Source of the DNA: Halichondria panicea
Lineage: Eukaryota > Porifera > Demospongiae > Suberitida > Halichondriidae
DNA: 64,000 nt
Reading direction: 5' to 3'
Assembly: GCF_963675165.1 (NCBI RefSeq)
Contig: NC_087389.1
Span: 5,678,120 to 5,742,119 of the forward strand
Positions 32,487 through 43,925 of this stretch are shown one piece after another; position 1 is the stretch's first letter; the number at the start of each line of letters is the position of its first letter. The notes beneath the pieces are model-generated. The model saw only the letters and a program-made list of their open reading frames with translations. It searched no databases and was not told where the DNA came from. The position numbers were made by a program, and so were the translations under genes.

Positions 32487-35291
32487 TTAGCTAGCACATG
32501 TGTGTCCGATAACAGAGTGTCCTTTGCATATTCTTATGCGACAGTGGGGACATGCCATTGCAGTGTGTTGCTGCTCTCTGCTAGGGATCTTCTCCCGAAC
32601 ACACACTTGACAGCGCCCACGAGACACTCCGACACTATTTGCACTCACACGTGCGCCCTGTGATGGGGGGAAAACGATATTTAGACTGGCCAGACCTGAG
32701 GCACTGCTACGAGTACGTGGCACACCCAATAGACTATGAATTAGTTCCAATCGAAACCCTTTCAAAGGCATGGCCTTTGAACCCACCCTGACACAGTTGT
32801 GCCTGTATAGAATGTATGCATTATTCACACTAACGTCAAGGAATTGAAAGAAAATCCTGAACCAATACCGCCGACACTTTCTATCGTACCCATAGGTTTT
32901 CCTCATACGCCCTGTATTGTCAACTCCTCCCATGTACATGTTATATGCAGGGAGACAGGGGGGGACACTCTGAGAGCGTAGGGTACCGTCTTTGTGCATT
33001 CGCATTACAGTGTGGGGCATATGGTCAGGGAACACATTTGTTGCAAAGGACACAACTCTACGGTCGTTAAACATAGAGTAAGAAATATCACCAACAGTCA
33101 TGGACGTATAGTCACCTTTGTCGAGTACCACATCCTTAAGACTTGCTGGGAAACCAGCAGCATTCTTCAAAATTGTGCCGACAGTAAACACATTTTGCTT
33201 AGCCAACTCTTCTATCAATGGACCGGACGTGTAAAAGTTGTCCATGTACACAACATGCTGATGACCATAAAAAGGAGTGAGTAAACGATGGACTACATTT
33301 TTCACAAGCCCTTTCACAGCTATCTTTTTCCCAGAGGAATCGGTGAGCTTACCACTGTATACATCAAACACACAGAGATACCCACAGCATGAACATGAGC
33401 AGCACCATACCTTGAACCCCAGTTTAACAGGCTTCTTGGGCATATGAATTTTCCCGCTTTTACGACCCTTGTACTTTATCATCATCTCATCAACGGAAAG
33501 CTCCTGACTGGGATTATACCTCATGAAGTAGTTGGCTTTAAGAGTCTCTAAAACAGTTTTTAGCTTGCTAGTTACCTTACGTGCATCAGTGATGGACGTA
33601 TTGTCCTCACAGTGCAGATACCGCCATAAACTTTGGAACCTTTTGAGCGACATTACATTGCTCACACATTGTACACCTAAAAGGGGATCCTTGGACCAGT
33701 AGTCCGTAATTTCAGGGAGCCTATGAATGCCCATCTCTAGTACAATCCCCAAAAACACCCACAATTCGGCACTGTTTGTAGCTGACCAACCCTTAGCACC
33801 ACACTGCCTAGCGTACAGGTTGGTCTGTTCGGCTATGTACTCACACAAACTATCGGGCCAAAGTAACTTAACAAAATCTAGGCATGGAGTTACAGACGGA
33901 TCAAGTTGATCGACAGGACCGACCACACCGCCAAAGACGGGGTATCTTCCTGTGGACTTAGCTTTTTGGAGTCCATTGTCCCTCGCCAGCTTCCTCCGTT
34001 TGGGAGTCGGAGCCATGCCATCGACCATTTCGTCATCATCCTCCACTGCAGCATCTGCACGGAAACAAAGCATGAATATCATTAGAGTACCACAAGAGTG
34101 CTCGCCAGTGCAGGTGGGGGACAGGCTATGAATGTCATTATGTGGACGTACCGCACGCTAGTGGTGCTATGAATATCATTAACTACTGGGGGGGAGGGGG
34201 TTAGGGCACATAGGTACAGTACAGCAGAGGAAAAGGCTCGTCCCCATCAAAGGCTCGTGGGAGGAGCCCAACAAACCACAACAACCATGAATGTCATTAC
34301 GTGGGCGTACCACACGCTAGTGGTGCTATGAATATCATTAACTACTGGGGGGGGGGGTTAGGGCACATAGGTACAGTACAGCAGAGGAAAAGGCTCGTCC
34401 CCATCAAAGGCTCGTGGGAGGAGCCCAACAAACCACAACAACCATGAATGTCATTACGTGGGCGTACCGCACGCTAGTGGTGCTATGAATATCATTAACT
34501 ACTGGGGGGGGGGGTTAGGGCACATAGGTACAGTACAGCAGAGGAAAAGGCTCGTCCCCATCAAAGGCTCGTGGGAGGAGCCCAACAAACCACAACAACC
34601 ATGAATGTCATTACGTGGGCGTACCACATGCTAGTGGTGCTATGAATATCATTAACAACTGGGGGGGGGGGTTAGGGCACATAGATACAGTACAGCAGAG
34701 GAAAAGGCTCGTCCACATCAAAGGCTCGTGGGAGGAGCCTAACAAACCACAACAACCATGAATGTCATTACGTGGGCGTATCACACACTAGTGGTGCTAT
34801 GAATATCATTAACTACTGGGGGGGGGGGTTAGGGCACATAGGTACAGTACAGCAGAGGAAAAGGCTCGTCCACATCAAAGGCTCGTGGGAGGAGCCCAAC
34901 AAACCACAACAACCATGAATATCAATATGTGGGCGTAATGCACGCGTGTGGTGCTATGAATATCATTAACAACTGGGGGTTAGGGTACAGTACAGTACTG
35001 CAGTCAAGGCGACGCCAAAAAGAGGCTCACACAATGTAGGAGGAGCCACAAAAGGCATGCACATGACGCCTCCGCCAAAAAGAGGCCACATATCGTTAGG
35101 GCATCACAATGCTGCCTCCCCAACCACTATTTAATGGTGCAATGACACAAACCTGAATCACTCTCCAGATCTGTCTCAAAATCGTCATCACTGGGCTCGT
35201 CATGGTCATAACAGACTTCCTGGTCCTCCTCAAGCTCTCTGACAGTGTGCTCAAGCTCGCTGACAGTGTCAAGGAGTCCAATCAGCTCCAT
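32487..35291 (-). CDS. piggyBac-family transposase, two exons, intact
   Basis: Exon 1 (35153-35291) gives an acidic N-terminus, MELIGLLDTVSELEHTV, DDDFETDLESDS; exon 2 is 32487-34054. GT/AG edges join them in phase 1 within a further acidic stretch (DAAVEDDDEM), about 568 residues, normal for piggyBac. Exon 2 has the DDE_Tnp_1_7 fold: AELWVFLGIVLEMGIHRLP, catalytic aspartates in LSVDEMMIKYKG, VYMDNFYTSGPL and MGGVDNTGRMRKTY, and a C-terminal zinc cross-brace (CQVC...CPHC-x4-CKGH...HTC). It cuts and pastes DNA at TTAA sites in known members. No stop or frame change is seen. The 1.1-kb intron holds a satellite array. Could be a live transposase or a domesticated gene; no promoter room within the insertion. 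Confidence 0.92.
34128..34985. repeat. 157-bp tandem array in the transposase intron
   Basis: Five full units and a partial sixth, with unit starts (ATGAATGTCATTACGTGGGC) at 34128, 34287, 34444, 34601, 34758 and 34914, so spacing is 156-159 bp. Each unit has a run of G, GTACAGTACAGCAGAGG and the pair AAAGGCTCGTCC / AAAGGCTCGTGGG. Units 2-4 are nearly identical; the last is degenerate. Confidence 0.95.
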
Positions 35292-35331
35292 TTGGATTCA
35301 AAAGTTTTGAAAAATAATAACAAGAAAAAAT

Positions 35332-37254
35332 CTAGCCTCGAATCCACGCCGATTAAAATACGGCCTGCAGGGGTGTTAGTGCACATGCGCTGCACGATTA
35401 CCCAGAATCTGGGTAATCGTGCACGCCAGTAAAACTTTTAGTAAATGCTAGCTGTAATACTTGGAATTTGTTCCGTGTTACTATCAATGGCGTCGACTGA
35501 GTTTTGTGAAGCTGTGGCTTATGCTCTTCGTTGCGTTGGTCTAAAGGATCTCACACTGAAGCCAAAGCAAAAGGAGGCTCTCATCCACCTGTATGACGAT
35601 CATGATGTCTTTGTTTGGTTCCCCACGGGCTATGGCAAGTCTTTGTGCTTCCAACTGCTCACTGAAGCAGACAAGCTCTAGCTCTACAAGAGTTGAGAGA
35701 AGTGTTGTGCTGGTGCTGTCACCACTAGTGTCTCTGATAATAGACCAGGTTTCAGGCCTCCGGAAGATCAAGAAGGGTGTCTCTGCTGTTATAATTATTG
35801 TCTGGCAACAAAGGTATTAAAGATGTAGATCTAGATAGCTATATTAAAGAATCTAGGAACTGATGATATTAATGGCCTGAACTTAGTGCATTATTACAGT
35901 CAACACTGATCCTTCATTTCATAGATGTCGAGAAGGACCTCCTTGCTAGTGTGAGTGACGTGTCCGAGGGTCGGTTCTCTCTCCTCTATAGTGCTCCCGA
36001 GGCACTCCTTGGCAGAGAAGCGTAGAAGCAGCTCTTGGTCCAACGTCCCCTCTGTGACTCTGTAGTGGCAGTCGCTGTTGACGAAGCACACTGTGCGTAT
36101 AAGTGGTAAGCAAGAGTGGTTACAGTGTTTATTCGATTTGAGGCTTTTAAATATTACGAATCCCCAGGGGTGGCTACTTTTTGAGGCAGAAACATTATTT
36201 TTAAAAGTCCTTGTAGGGAATCCACTAGCCTCTATTCCAGGCCACTTTAAAATACGAACTACATGTATTACAATAAGTGGCTACATCATTTTAGGACGCG
36301 GCATATAAAACAACACTGCTTGAGTAAGTGCTACTTTGATAATGTCCTAAGATGTAGTGTGTTGCATATTTGGAGGGTCTCCTTAAAAAATGTACACGAG
36401 ATACAATATACATGAACAATTGTACGTTAAAACATAGTGCCTTTACATGTGCTCTACTGTCTACGCAGTTTTGTATAATGATTTTACAAATACCCCCTCA
36501 CTCAACCACTTGTCTAGCACTTTGGTATGGCCTTCACTGATCTTTTTGTTAATATCGCTTCATAGCTGATTGATGTGGTTTAGCCTGGCCCAAGCCTTAA
36601 TTAATAATAATTGAATAATCACTTGTTTATCAGTAGGAGTGCTGGCACTCGTAGTCTGTAGTGTGCACTCAATTCCAGCTATATTTAATTATTGTTTTTT
36701 TTTTTATATAACACTCTGCAGGTACAGAGATCTACCGTTGGGTTGCTGAGTACTGGCAGTCTCAACAGAAGGTGCTTGAGTATAACGTTGCTCCGATCCC
36801 TCAGCGGCACGGCACGTCTTGTTGATATGAAGCAGTGACTAACAAAATTAATTAACAGTAATTTTTACTCTCTTGTTTTTATATTACTCTTGTCCTGGAC
36901 GGGGAAACAGAGTCGCCTTCCAGCGGCTCCAACGGTCTGACGCTTAGCTAATGGTGGTCTTGCTACGTGTACGTGTGTGTGTGTGTGGGAGAAACCCCTA
37001 CCCCACTAGTGTCTTTGGATATCTTTCTCGGAGCCGATTACTCGTCGGCTGCCAGTGACACTTGTGAGAGGCCTGGGCAGCCATCTCTAGCTCTCTGTTG
37101 TTTTAATGTATTTTTCCTACGAACCATGCGGTTTAAGGTATTCTCATTTTGTTTATTTTCCGTTTTATTATCAACAATAAATTTAGCGCATGTGCACTAA
37201 CACCCCTGCAATGAACACCAGGCCGTATTTTAATCGGCGTGGATTCGAGGCTAG
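35332..37254. mobile_element. 1.9-kb inverted-repeat element carrying a RecQ fragment, copy 2
   Basis: Same ends as copy 1 (CTAGCCTCGAATCCACGCC left; inverted at the right) and about 99% alike by eye. Its left side abuts the piggyBac-bearing insertion about 12 bp away. Right arm reads AATCGGCGTGG, restoring the better match to the left arm than copy 1. Confidence 0.7.
35486..36105 (+). pseudogene. RecQ-type DNA helicase fragment, copy 2
   Basis: Same exons and motifs as 3947-4566 (WFPTGYGKSLCFQ, LSPLVSLIIDQV, VDEAHCAYKW). It has the same two frame changes and the same TAG in GREA*KQLL. Differences are few (for example QVSGLRKIKK for QVSGLQKIKK). The shared lesions show the helicase was already dead when the block was copied. 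Confidence 0.85.
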
Positions 37255-37444
37255 AAAAAATCCAGTCAGTTTTATTACATCTCTCCTTGAAATTATAGGA
37301 GTGCTTTTCTTTTTCTATGGCAACAATAATTATCACAAGTATTATCAACAGCTGGAGAATTGAGTTAGGTTGTGACTCTCAATGCGTCCTCGATAATCAA
37401 ATAGCAGCTGCTTTCTCTTTGGGAACGTCTCTAATCATTTTCAG

Positions 37445-38063
37445 ATAGTTCCGTCAGTGCTGAAAAGTTGTTAAAGTTGCTGAAGAGAAAACAACAAAAT
37501 GAGAAGAAAACAAGATCACCTGATTGGTACACTGCGCGCGCTTGATTTGATCACGATGTTTATCAAGATCAACACCATCTACTCGGCTATTGTTGGGATG
37601 ACACAATCCACTGATTTCTGCAGCAGCACTGAAGTTGCTGCAAGCTCAGTTTTCCTGTCCGTTTGTGTTCTACTGGGAATTGCTAGCGAGTTAATCAATT
37701 GCTTTGGACACGAATTTAAATAGCAACAAAGAATACATCGACAAGTCATTCAATCAATTGGTAACTATCGGCATGATTCTTATTGTCACTATTTGCCTTC
37801 CCTTTTATTTACTGGCCGATAATTTCCAGCCTCTCGATTGTGCGTTCAGTTGTGACACTATTGTTGCTAATGCGACCATCAGCACAACCACATGCAACCG
37901 GACGGCCAACAGTGGAGTTAGACTGGGGTTTACCCTAACCACGCTTATTATCGTCCTCATCTTCTCCAGTGTTTATTTCTATCATGTTCGATTAGCTGAA
38001 ATAAATCGAAAGAAGCTGAAGAGTAACATTGTTATAATTACTGGGAAAGAAACAGTGGTGTAG
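37445..38063 (+). pseudogene. Four-TM membrane protein, copy 2 (frameshifted)
   Basis: Same exon as 5905-6470. An extra GCGC near 37537 moves the frame to a TGA, and an 8-base loss near 37697 shifts it again, so the protein is split into two open pieces. The C-terminus is longer than copy 1: LAEINRKKLKSNIVIITGKE, because copy 1 lost a base in this region. That suggests copy 1 ends early and the family tail is basic. Confidence 0.8.
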
Positions 38064-38109
38064 AATTTAAAATTTTTCATTATAATTATCAAGTTGTATT
38101 GTCATAATG

Positions 38110-38871
38110 TAGCCTCTACACAGGCTCTCCTTTTTCTGTTCTTTATCACAATCGTTCAATAAGATAAAATACTGTATTATTCGTTCAATGAGATAAAATA
38201 CGGTATTAATTGGAGGAATAAAGAAAGAAATAGACGTAAAGTTAGGAAAAAGGAGAGCCTGTATCGGGAAGTCGCGTGAGGGTAGAAGGGTGGTAGAAGG
38301 GTGAAAATGAGCGTGGGCATACTGAGCTAGAGATGTTGGACTGCCCACGCAGAGGTCTACGACTAGTAAAACTTTGCCTGCAGCAAGCTGGACATGGACT
38401 TGGAACTGGAAGTTTGCAAGCACTATAGCTAGCTATACCTTAGGCTTAGCTAGATGATCTACTAGTCTAGATTGTGTGTTTAGATTCTATCACTATTACC
38501 TTTTCTTGTGTCTTTCTACATGCTATAGTAGAATAGCTTAGTCATCATTATCATAGCAGGTAGCTACTGCCACCAGAGCTGGCCACGCTGGTTCTCTGAT
38601 CTGACTTGCAGCACAGCTTGGTGGTTGTCTCAGTGCAGTACAGTACAGTCTTACTCCGAATGCGTGGGAGAATACCTTACGTCACGATTGTGGGCTACAT
38701 ATCGCCCACGTTCATAAAAATCCTTGTGGATCACGCGATTTCCCAAACCAGGCCTTACGTTTTCTTAACTGTACGCCCATTTCTTTCTTTGCTGCCTCAC
38801 TATGTCTTTCTTATGTTTATGGATGAACAGTGACAACAGCAAGAAAAAGTAAGGCCTGGGAACGAGGCTAG
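38110..38871. mobile_element. 762-bp transposon with TAGCCTC ends and 8-bp target duplication
   Basis: Ends TAGCCTC...GAGGCTAG, flanked by TCATAATG on both sides (38102-38109, 38872-38879). An internal hairpin pairs AGGCTCTCCTTTTT (about 38120) with AAAAAGGAGAGCCT (about 38265). No transposase. The right-hand target copy overlaps the first two bases of the next element, so this one came second. Confidence 0.8.
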
Positions 38872-38877
38872 TCATAA

Positions 38878-39246
38878 TGCACCTATCAATGTCAAGCCCC
38901 ACCCCTGACATACGGGCAGTATATATAGGGGCATTAGTAGGGGGTTACACAGCTTTTAGCACTCACTTTCCCCCCAACACAGGGGCTTTTGCATCAACAT
39001 TTTTCCCAGCAATTTTGAGGGCGGGCCAATGTTTGCGCATGCTCATCATAAAGTTGCAATGTAGCTGACTAAATCCCCTGTTAATCCCCAGTGTACCCCC
39101 ACCATATATACAAGGGATTGATAGGGGATTATACACATGAGGAGCCCCCACCCTATTGGGCATTCATTAAGTGAAAATGTATAATCCCCACCCAATCCCC
39201 TATACTGCCCGTATGTCAGGGGTGGGGCTTGACATTGATAGGTGCA
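38878..39246. mobile_element. 369-bp MITE with about 50-bp perfect inverted ends
   Basis: Termini TGCACCTATCAATGTCAAGC and its inverse match for about 50 bp through CCCCACCCCTGACATACGGG. TAA flanks both sides, and block 1 keeps the empty site GTCATAATTATATGC near 6559. A TAA target is typical of PIF/Harbinger elements; family is inference. Confidence 0.9.
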
Positions 39247-41906
39247 TAATTATATGCTTTTTCTCAGAATTAACTATAATCAGGAGTAGCTATACATAAA
39301 GCTAATTAAAATTAATGATTCAATAATTATGTATAGGTCTGCAGTGCGAGTGATATAGGTCTGAAGTGGTGTGGTCCATATTAATTGTGCCCATTATATA
39401 TCACTCCTAAAAGGGGTGGGGCTGGTCTTGCAGGTACACTGTTATAGGAATATAATTATGCTATGAACTTTACTTCCAACTTTAAATTATTAGGTATTGA
39501 AGAGTCTCACACTAGGCCCTGATAAATTATTTTTACCCATTATTCTATTAATTCTCGGATTGAAAAATGTGCTTATTATTAAAAATGCAAAAATGCGACA
39601 TAATAATTATAGAAAAAATTAATTAAGACGTATACATAAAAACACAGCACACATGCAAAGCTAATTATAACTGACACATGTACACGATATAATTAATATA
39701 ATCATGATTCTCATAATATTGGTGATAATCCTTCACATGAAAATGTCGTTATGCAAAATTTAATGTAATGATCTTTACCAAAAATGGACATTGAGGATAT
39801 TTATCTTCTAATTATGCTAAAAATTATTCCGAGCATATAATTTATCAGGGCCTACATTACACACTGTGCATATGGCAAATGACACTATCATTAGTAACAT
39901 ACAAATCTTGAGTATAAGCAATAAAAATAATGAACAGTTTGTGCTATGCTAATAATAATTAATTTTTTTCTGATGTGTTCCGAGCTTTCACCTTTGACCC
40001 TCAGCGAGTCCCCATCCAACTTGCCAAGGTGACTATGGGACGGACTTTGACCTGGGATTGATGCTGATTTCATCTCTGTCGGGTTGTCATAGCGACTGTA
40101 GTATGGAAACTCGGTAATAGTTTTAGAGAACTTGACTTTTGGAGCCGATCTCCTAGCGTCTCTACAGTGTGTGGGCGTGTGTGGGTGGGGGGTAATTTAT
40201 AAAGAACAGAAATAATGCTGCAACTAAAGTGACTGCTATAGTGTACACACACGATTGGTAATACACAGTGACACTAGCAAGTGTATGCAATGGCCGAGTG
40301 GTCTCCCAGTAAAGTTTAGGGATAACTCACTCTGTGTGTCTCTGGCTCCTGGAGGACCTCTCACTCTTGCTATCAGCCTGGGCACAGAAATCAAACAATG
40401 TAGGTGGCTACTAAAGTCTATACTGTTGGCTACATTGAAACCTGTCTATACCCTACAAGTACATGCAGCCTCTATAATACAGCCAGGTTAATGGGCCTCA
40501 AAGTTCTATATATAGCATGTGTCCCTCTATAATACAGCCAGGCAAGCTTCCATAGCATGTGTTTGGACCTGTGTTAGCAGGCCACCCTCTATAATACAGC
40601 CAGGTTAATGGGCCCCAAAGTTTCCATAGCATGTGTCTCTCAATAATACAGCCAGGTTAATGGGTCCCCAAACCTCTGCCCGGTGCATGGCCACTACCAA
40701 ACAGGTATGATACAGTGCGTACGTAACTGTACTGTATTGCACACAAGCTACACACATGTACAGTGTCTCTCACCTCATCTGACTTGCTGTAGAGACGCTG
40801 TATGATAGGAGTGAGGGGGGAGAAGGTTCAGGTCATACCACCACCACGTTTACGAGCCTCCCATTAGCATTCATACGCTGATCTACTGTGACGTCATCTG
40901 CTTCCTGTGCGTGGTGGGAGAGGTGTATGTGTGCGAGGGGGAGGGTATGTGTGTGTGTGTGGGGGGGGGCGGGCGCAGTCATAGTGTGTGTGTGTGGTGT
41001 GTGTGTGGTGGGAGGGTGTGTGTGTGTGGGGGGCACAGTCATAGTGTGTGTGTGGGGGGCACAGTCATAGTGTGTGTGTGTGTGTGTGTGTGTGTGAGGG
41101 GACACAGTCATAGCGTTGTGGGGGGGGTGCAGTCATAGTGTGTGTGTGTGTGTGGGGGGGGGTGCAGTCATAGTGTGTGTGTGTGGGGGGGGTGCAGTCA
41201 TAGTGTGTGTATAGGTACACTAGTTATAATTCAAGCACGGACATGTTACAGTAGTTGAACATCTTTCAGCAGCCATAACTTTAGTACCGTGACCCCATTT
41301 ACCATGGCATGACCCCAATTTCAAAAATTTGATGATTTTCTGAAAGCTTAGAAAGAGACCTTTCAAATGATGTATTTCAATCCAATATTTAGATGTGGCC
41401 ATAATTCAACTTTGAACCATGGGCTATTATTACATGGTATTGTGCTCATCTCCCAAAATATCTGGTATCATTTGAAAGGTCTTTTTCTAAGCTTTCGGAA
41501 AATCATAAAATTGGATCCACGGAATTCAAGTTATGGCAACTGAACGAGTCCACTAACCAATTGATTAAACGGGGGACATGTACATGTAGTACATACCTGC
41601 ACATTAATTTATACTATTCACTCACTCTAACACTTCTTGGTGGGTGGCTGTTCGATAGTCAATGGTATTATGGTCCTCCCCTTTATCTGCCGCCTTATGA
41701 CCTCTGTCCTTTGATCCTCAAGACCTCTTCTTAGCAGCAGGATCCGGGGGTACAGGGGGACGATTGGAGGATCGTTTAGGGGTAGTGGGTGGTCCAGGGG
41801 GCGCCTTCCACACAGGTACTTGACCCCTGCTAGGGGGAAACGGTTGATAATTCACTTTTCGCATCATTTGATAGGATATAAAGAGAGCTACAGAAAACTC
41901 TATTTA

Positions 41907-42300
41907 CCGTATATGCTTGATCAGGAGCCGCGGTTACTAAATGTTTCATTTTGCTGGAAGAGGAGGCTACAATTCAAGAGAGGACATGTACTGTTCAAGA
42001 CCGGTGTTTATTAGCTCCAAAATATTTAGTCTGTCATTAAATTGTTGTTTTTTTATAAACTTGAACTCTGCCATGAGAAAGACTTTGTGAAGCACTAACA
42101 AGCTGCTACTTGTAGCTACGTACATGTAGCTAGCTGCTAGTAATCATTTTTTTGGCTGCCACATGCAGAAATGCTAGAGTCAAAGTTCACTGAGGCTACT
42201 ATTTGAGAGCGGTTACTAAATGTTTCATTTTGCTAGCAAGGGAGGCTACTATTTGAGTGCAGTCTTTATACAAGAGCGGCCTCTGATCGAGCATATATGG
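41907..42300. mobile_element. 394-bp MITE, CCGTATATGCTTGATC family, copy a
   Basis: Starts TA-CCGTATATGCTTGATCAGG and ends GATCGAGCATATATGG-TA. It lies in the intron between the coiled-coil and proline-rich exons. Interior contains GCTACTTGTAGCTACGTACA. Confidence 0.88.
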
Positions 42301-42756
42301 TAATACAAGAGTGCTCTTGTTTGATAAAATTGGGTCAAATGGACCACGGATAATTACTAACTTTGGGCACAAAATAATTTCTGAGATACACCCACGGTTA
42401 TATATACAAACACAAGGAAATAATTACGTGTGTAGAATAATCATGACAGAGTGATTGAACTTACTTCTTATTGGCTGATGGTCCAGTGGGCGAGTGTCCT
42501 GGTTCATGTGCAGTATTGATGCCATGAGGTCGACGTGATGTTCCCTCATCTTAGTCAGTCTCTCCTCGTGACTAGTCAGCAGTTTAGTAATGGCAGATTC
42601 ATACTCTTTCTCTAGACTGGAGAATGCATCTCGTAACTGTCCATTCTCCTTCTGTACACTGAGGGGGTGTGTGGGTGTGGCAAGGGGGAGGGGCTTATTA
42701 CAGTAACAGTGCAGACAATTGAGTGGTGTAGTTAGGTTATCAAAAAATAACAAATA

Positions 42757-42968
42757 CCGTATAGCGGGTAATTTTTATGGGGCAAAATATTCGTGGTTTT
42801 CGTGATTGAACACTAGCTGGACCACCAATATTTTACCCACGAATGAAGCGACCTTGACTACCTTTACCTGCAGTGAAAGCAGCAACTACGAACATACTAT
42901 CCACAAAGTGACTAAATATTGCTCAACCACGAATATTTTGCCCCTACTGAAAATTACCGGCTATACGG
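42757..42968. mobile_element. 212-bp MITE, CCGTATAGCGGGTAATTTT family
   Basis: Starts TA-CCGTATAGCGGGTAATTTT and ends AAAATTACCGGCTATACGG-TA. Interior TTCGTGGTTTTCGTGATTG is mirrored by ACCACGAATATTTTGCCCC. Confidence 0.9.
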
Positions 42969-43247
42969 TAGACACTAGCAGTAGCAATTCTCCCAGTGAC
43001 ACACTCTCATACAGACTTGCACACACACCACCATACACACACACTACACAATCCCTAATTAAAGGCCCTCCACTTACATAGCGAGCTGCTCGGCCATGTG
43101 TGTCAGTTCTCCGGAGAGTGCCCAACAAGTCTCGTACATCGTGAGATAGCGGACACAGATATTCTGACCCATAGCATCGGCCCAATCTACCGGCTTCTGG
43201 TTCTCCCTGTCCGTGTGGACCATGCTGTAGCCAAAGTCCATGAGCAG

Positions 43248-43249
<2 letters not shown>

Positions 43250-43313
<64 letters not shown>

Positions 43314-43318
43314 TGAGC
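43250..43318. repeat. (GT)n tract at an exon acceptor
   Basis: About 60 bp of GT directly upstream (minus-strand sense CA) of the MDFGYSMVHTD exon. In copy 1 the corresponding CA tract has replaced the acceptor and the first codons of this exon. Confidence 0.9.
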
Positions 43319-43626
43319 GGTGTGTGTGTGTGTGGGTAGGGGAGTGATACAGCTAGACTTAGAACTCTAAAACCAAAAACATGATTGGAGTTATCGTTGC
43401 TACAGTAGCTATGTGATACACACGTTTCAGACTTGAGCAAGCACTTATTACACTAACAGCACACATCCACCCACCCACTCATACATCCGCCCACTCACCT
43501 GTAGATAGTCGAGGTGTCCTCCCTGTGCTGCAAAGTGGGCGGGGGTCACACCGGACTCATCCAGTATCTCCGTCACTTCCGACTGTTCGTTCCTCTTCTT
43601 CACCGTCTTGAGAAGCCACTCAAGGC

Positions 43627-43925
43627 AAATTTTTCTTTGAAACAACCAATTGAAAAATTTTTTCCCTGATATTATAATGAGTACAATTACCCTCTTTGTA
43701 GAAAAAATTTGGTGATGGGATCATAATGGGTTTTGGAGATAATAAATAATTTGTGGTATACTCAAATGAATTTTTTTGTAATAAAGGTGTTAACAACATA
43801 ATTACACATATCTCCAAAACCCATTATGATCCCATCACCAAATTTTTTCTACAAAGAGGGTAATTGTAGTTGAACATTATATATCAGGAAAAAAATTTTT
43901 CAATTGGTTGTTTCAAAGAAAAATC
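43627..43925. repeat. Foldback element in an ankyrin exon
   Basis: Arms of about 110 bp: AAATTTTTCTTTGAAACAAC at 43627 pairs with GTTGTTTCAAAGAAAAAT near 43906-43923, and CCCATTATGATCCCATCACC (about 43818) is the inverse of the stretch near 43713-43735. It cuts the 5' end of the CLEWLLKT exon. Confidence 0.88.

Larger units (their letters stand above)
32333..35320. mobile_element. 2,988-bp inserted segment with piggyBac transposase
   Basis: In block 1 the sequence CTGCATAACAAG is continuous (3775-3786); in block 2 it is split after ATA, with about 3 kb in between and ATAA at both edges. No TTAA target duplication or piggyBac-type CCC inverted ends are recognisable at the boundaries, so the element may be trimmed, or block 1 may have lost it through ATAA microhomology. 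The segment holds the two-exon transposase and a 157-bp tandem array. Its right edge is only about 29 bp from the start codon. Confidence 0.75.
39891..43627 (-). pseudogene. Synphilin-1-like ankyrin/coiled-coil gene, copy 2 (most complete)
   Basis: Exons in protein order: 43499-43627 (CLEWLLKTVKKRNEQ, LDESGVTPAHFAAQGGHLDY), 43078-43247 (MDFGYSMVHTDRENQKPVD, ICVRYLTMYETCWALSGEL), 42465-42658 (coiled coil, LRDAFSSLEKEYESAITKLL), 41626-about 41829 (proline-rich), 40774-40904 (FSPLTPII), 40331-40377 and 39891-40161 (PYYSRYDNPTEMKS, HGKLDGDSLRVKG). The ankyrin repeats and the C-RYL...ETC junction resemble synphilin-1, an alpha-synuclein-interacting scaffold. Lesions: 2-base insertion and 1-base deletion in the FSPLTPII exon, and the first exon loses its acceptor to a foldback element at 43627. 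Confidence 0.7.
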
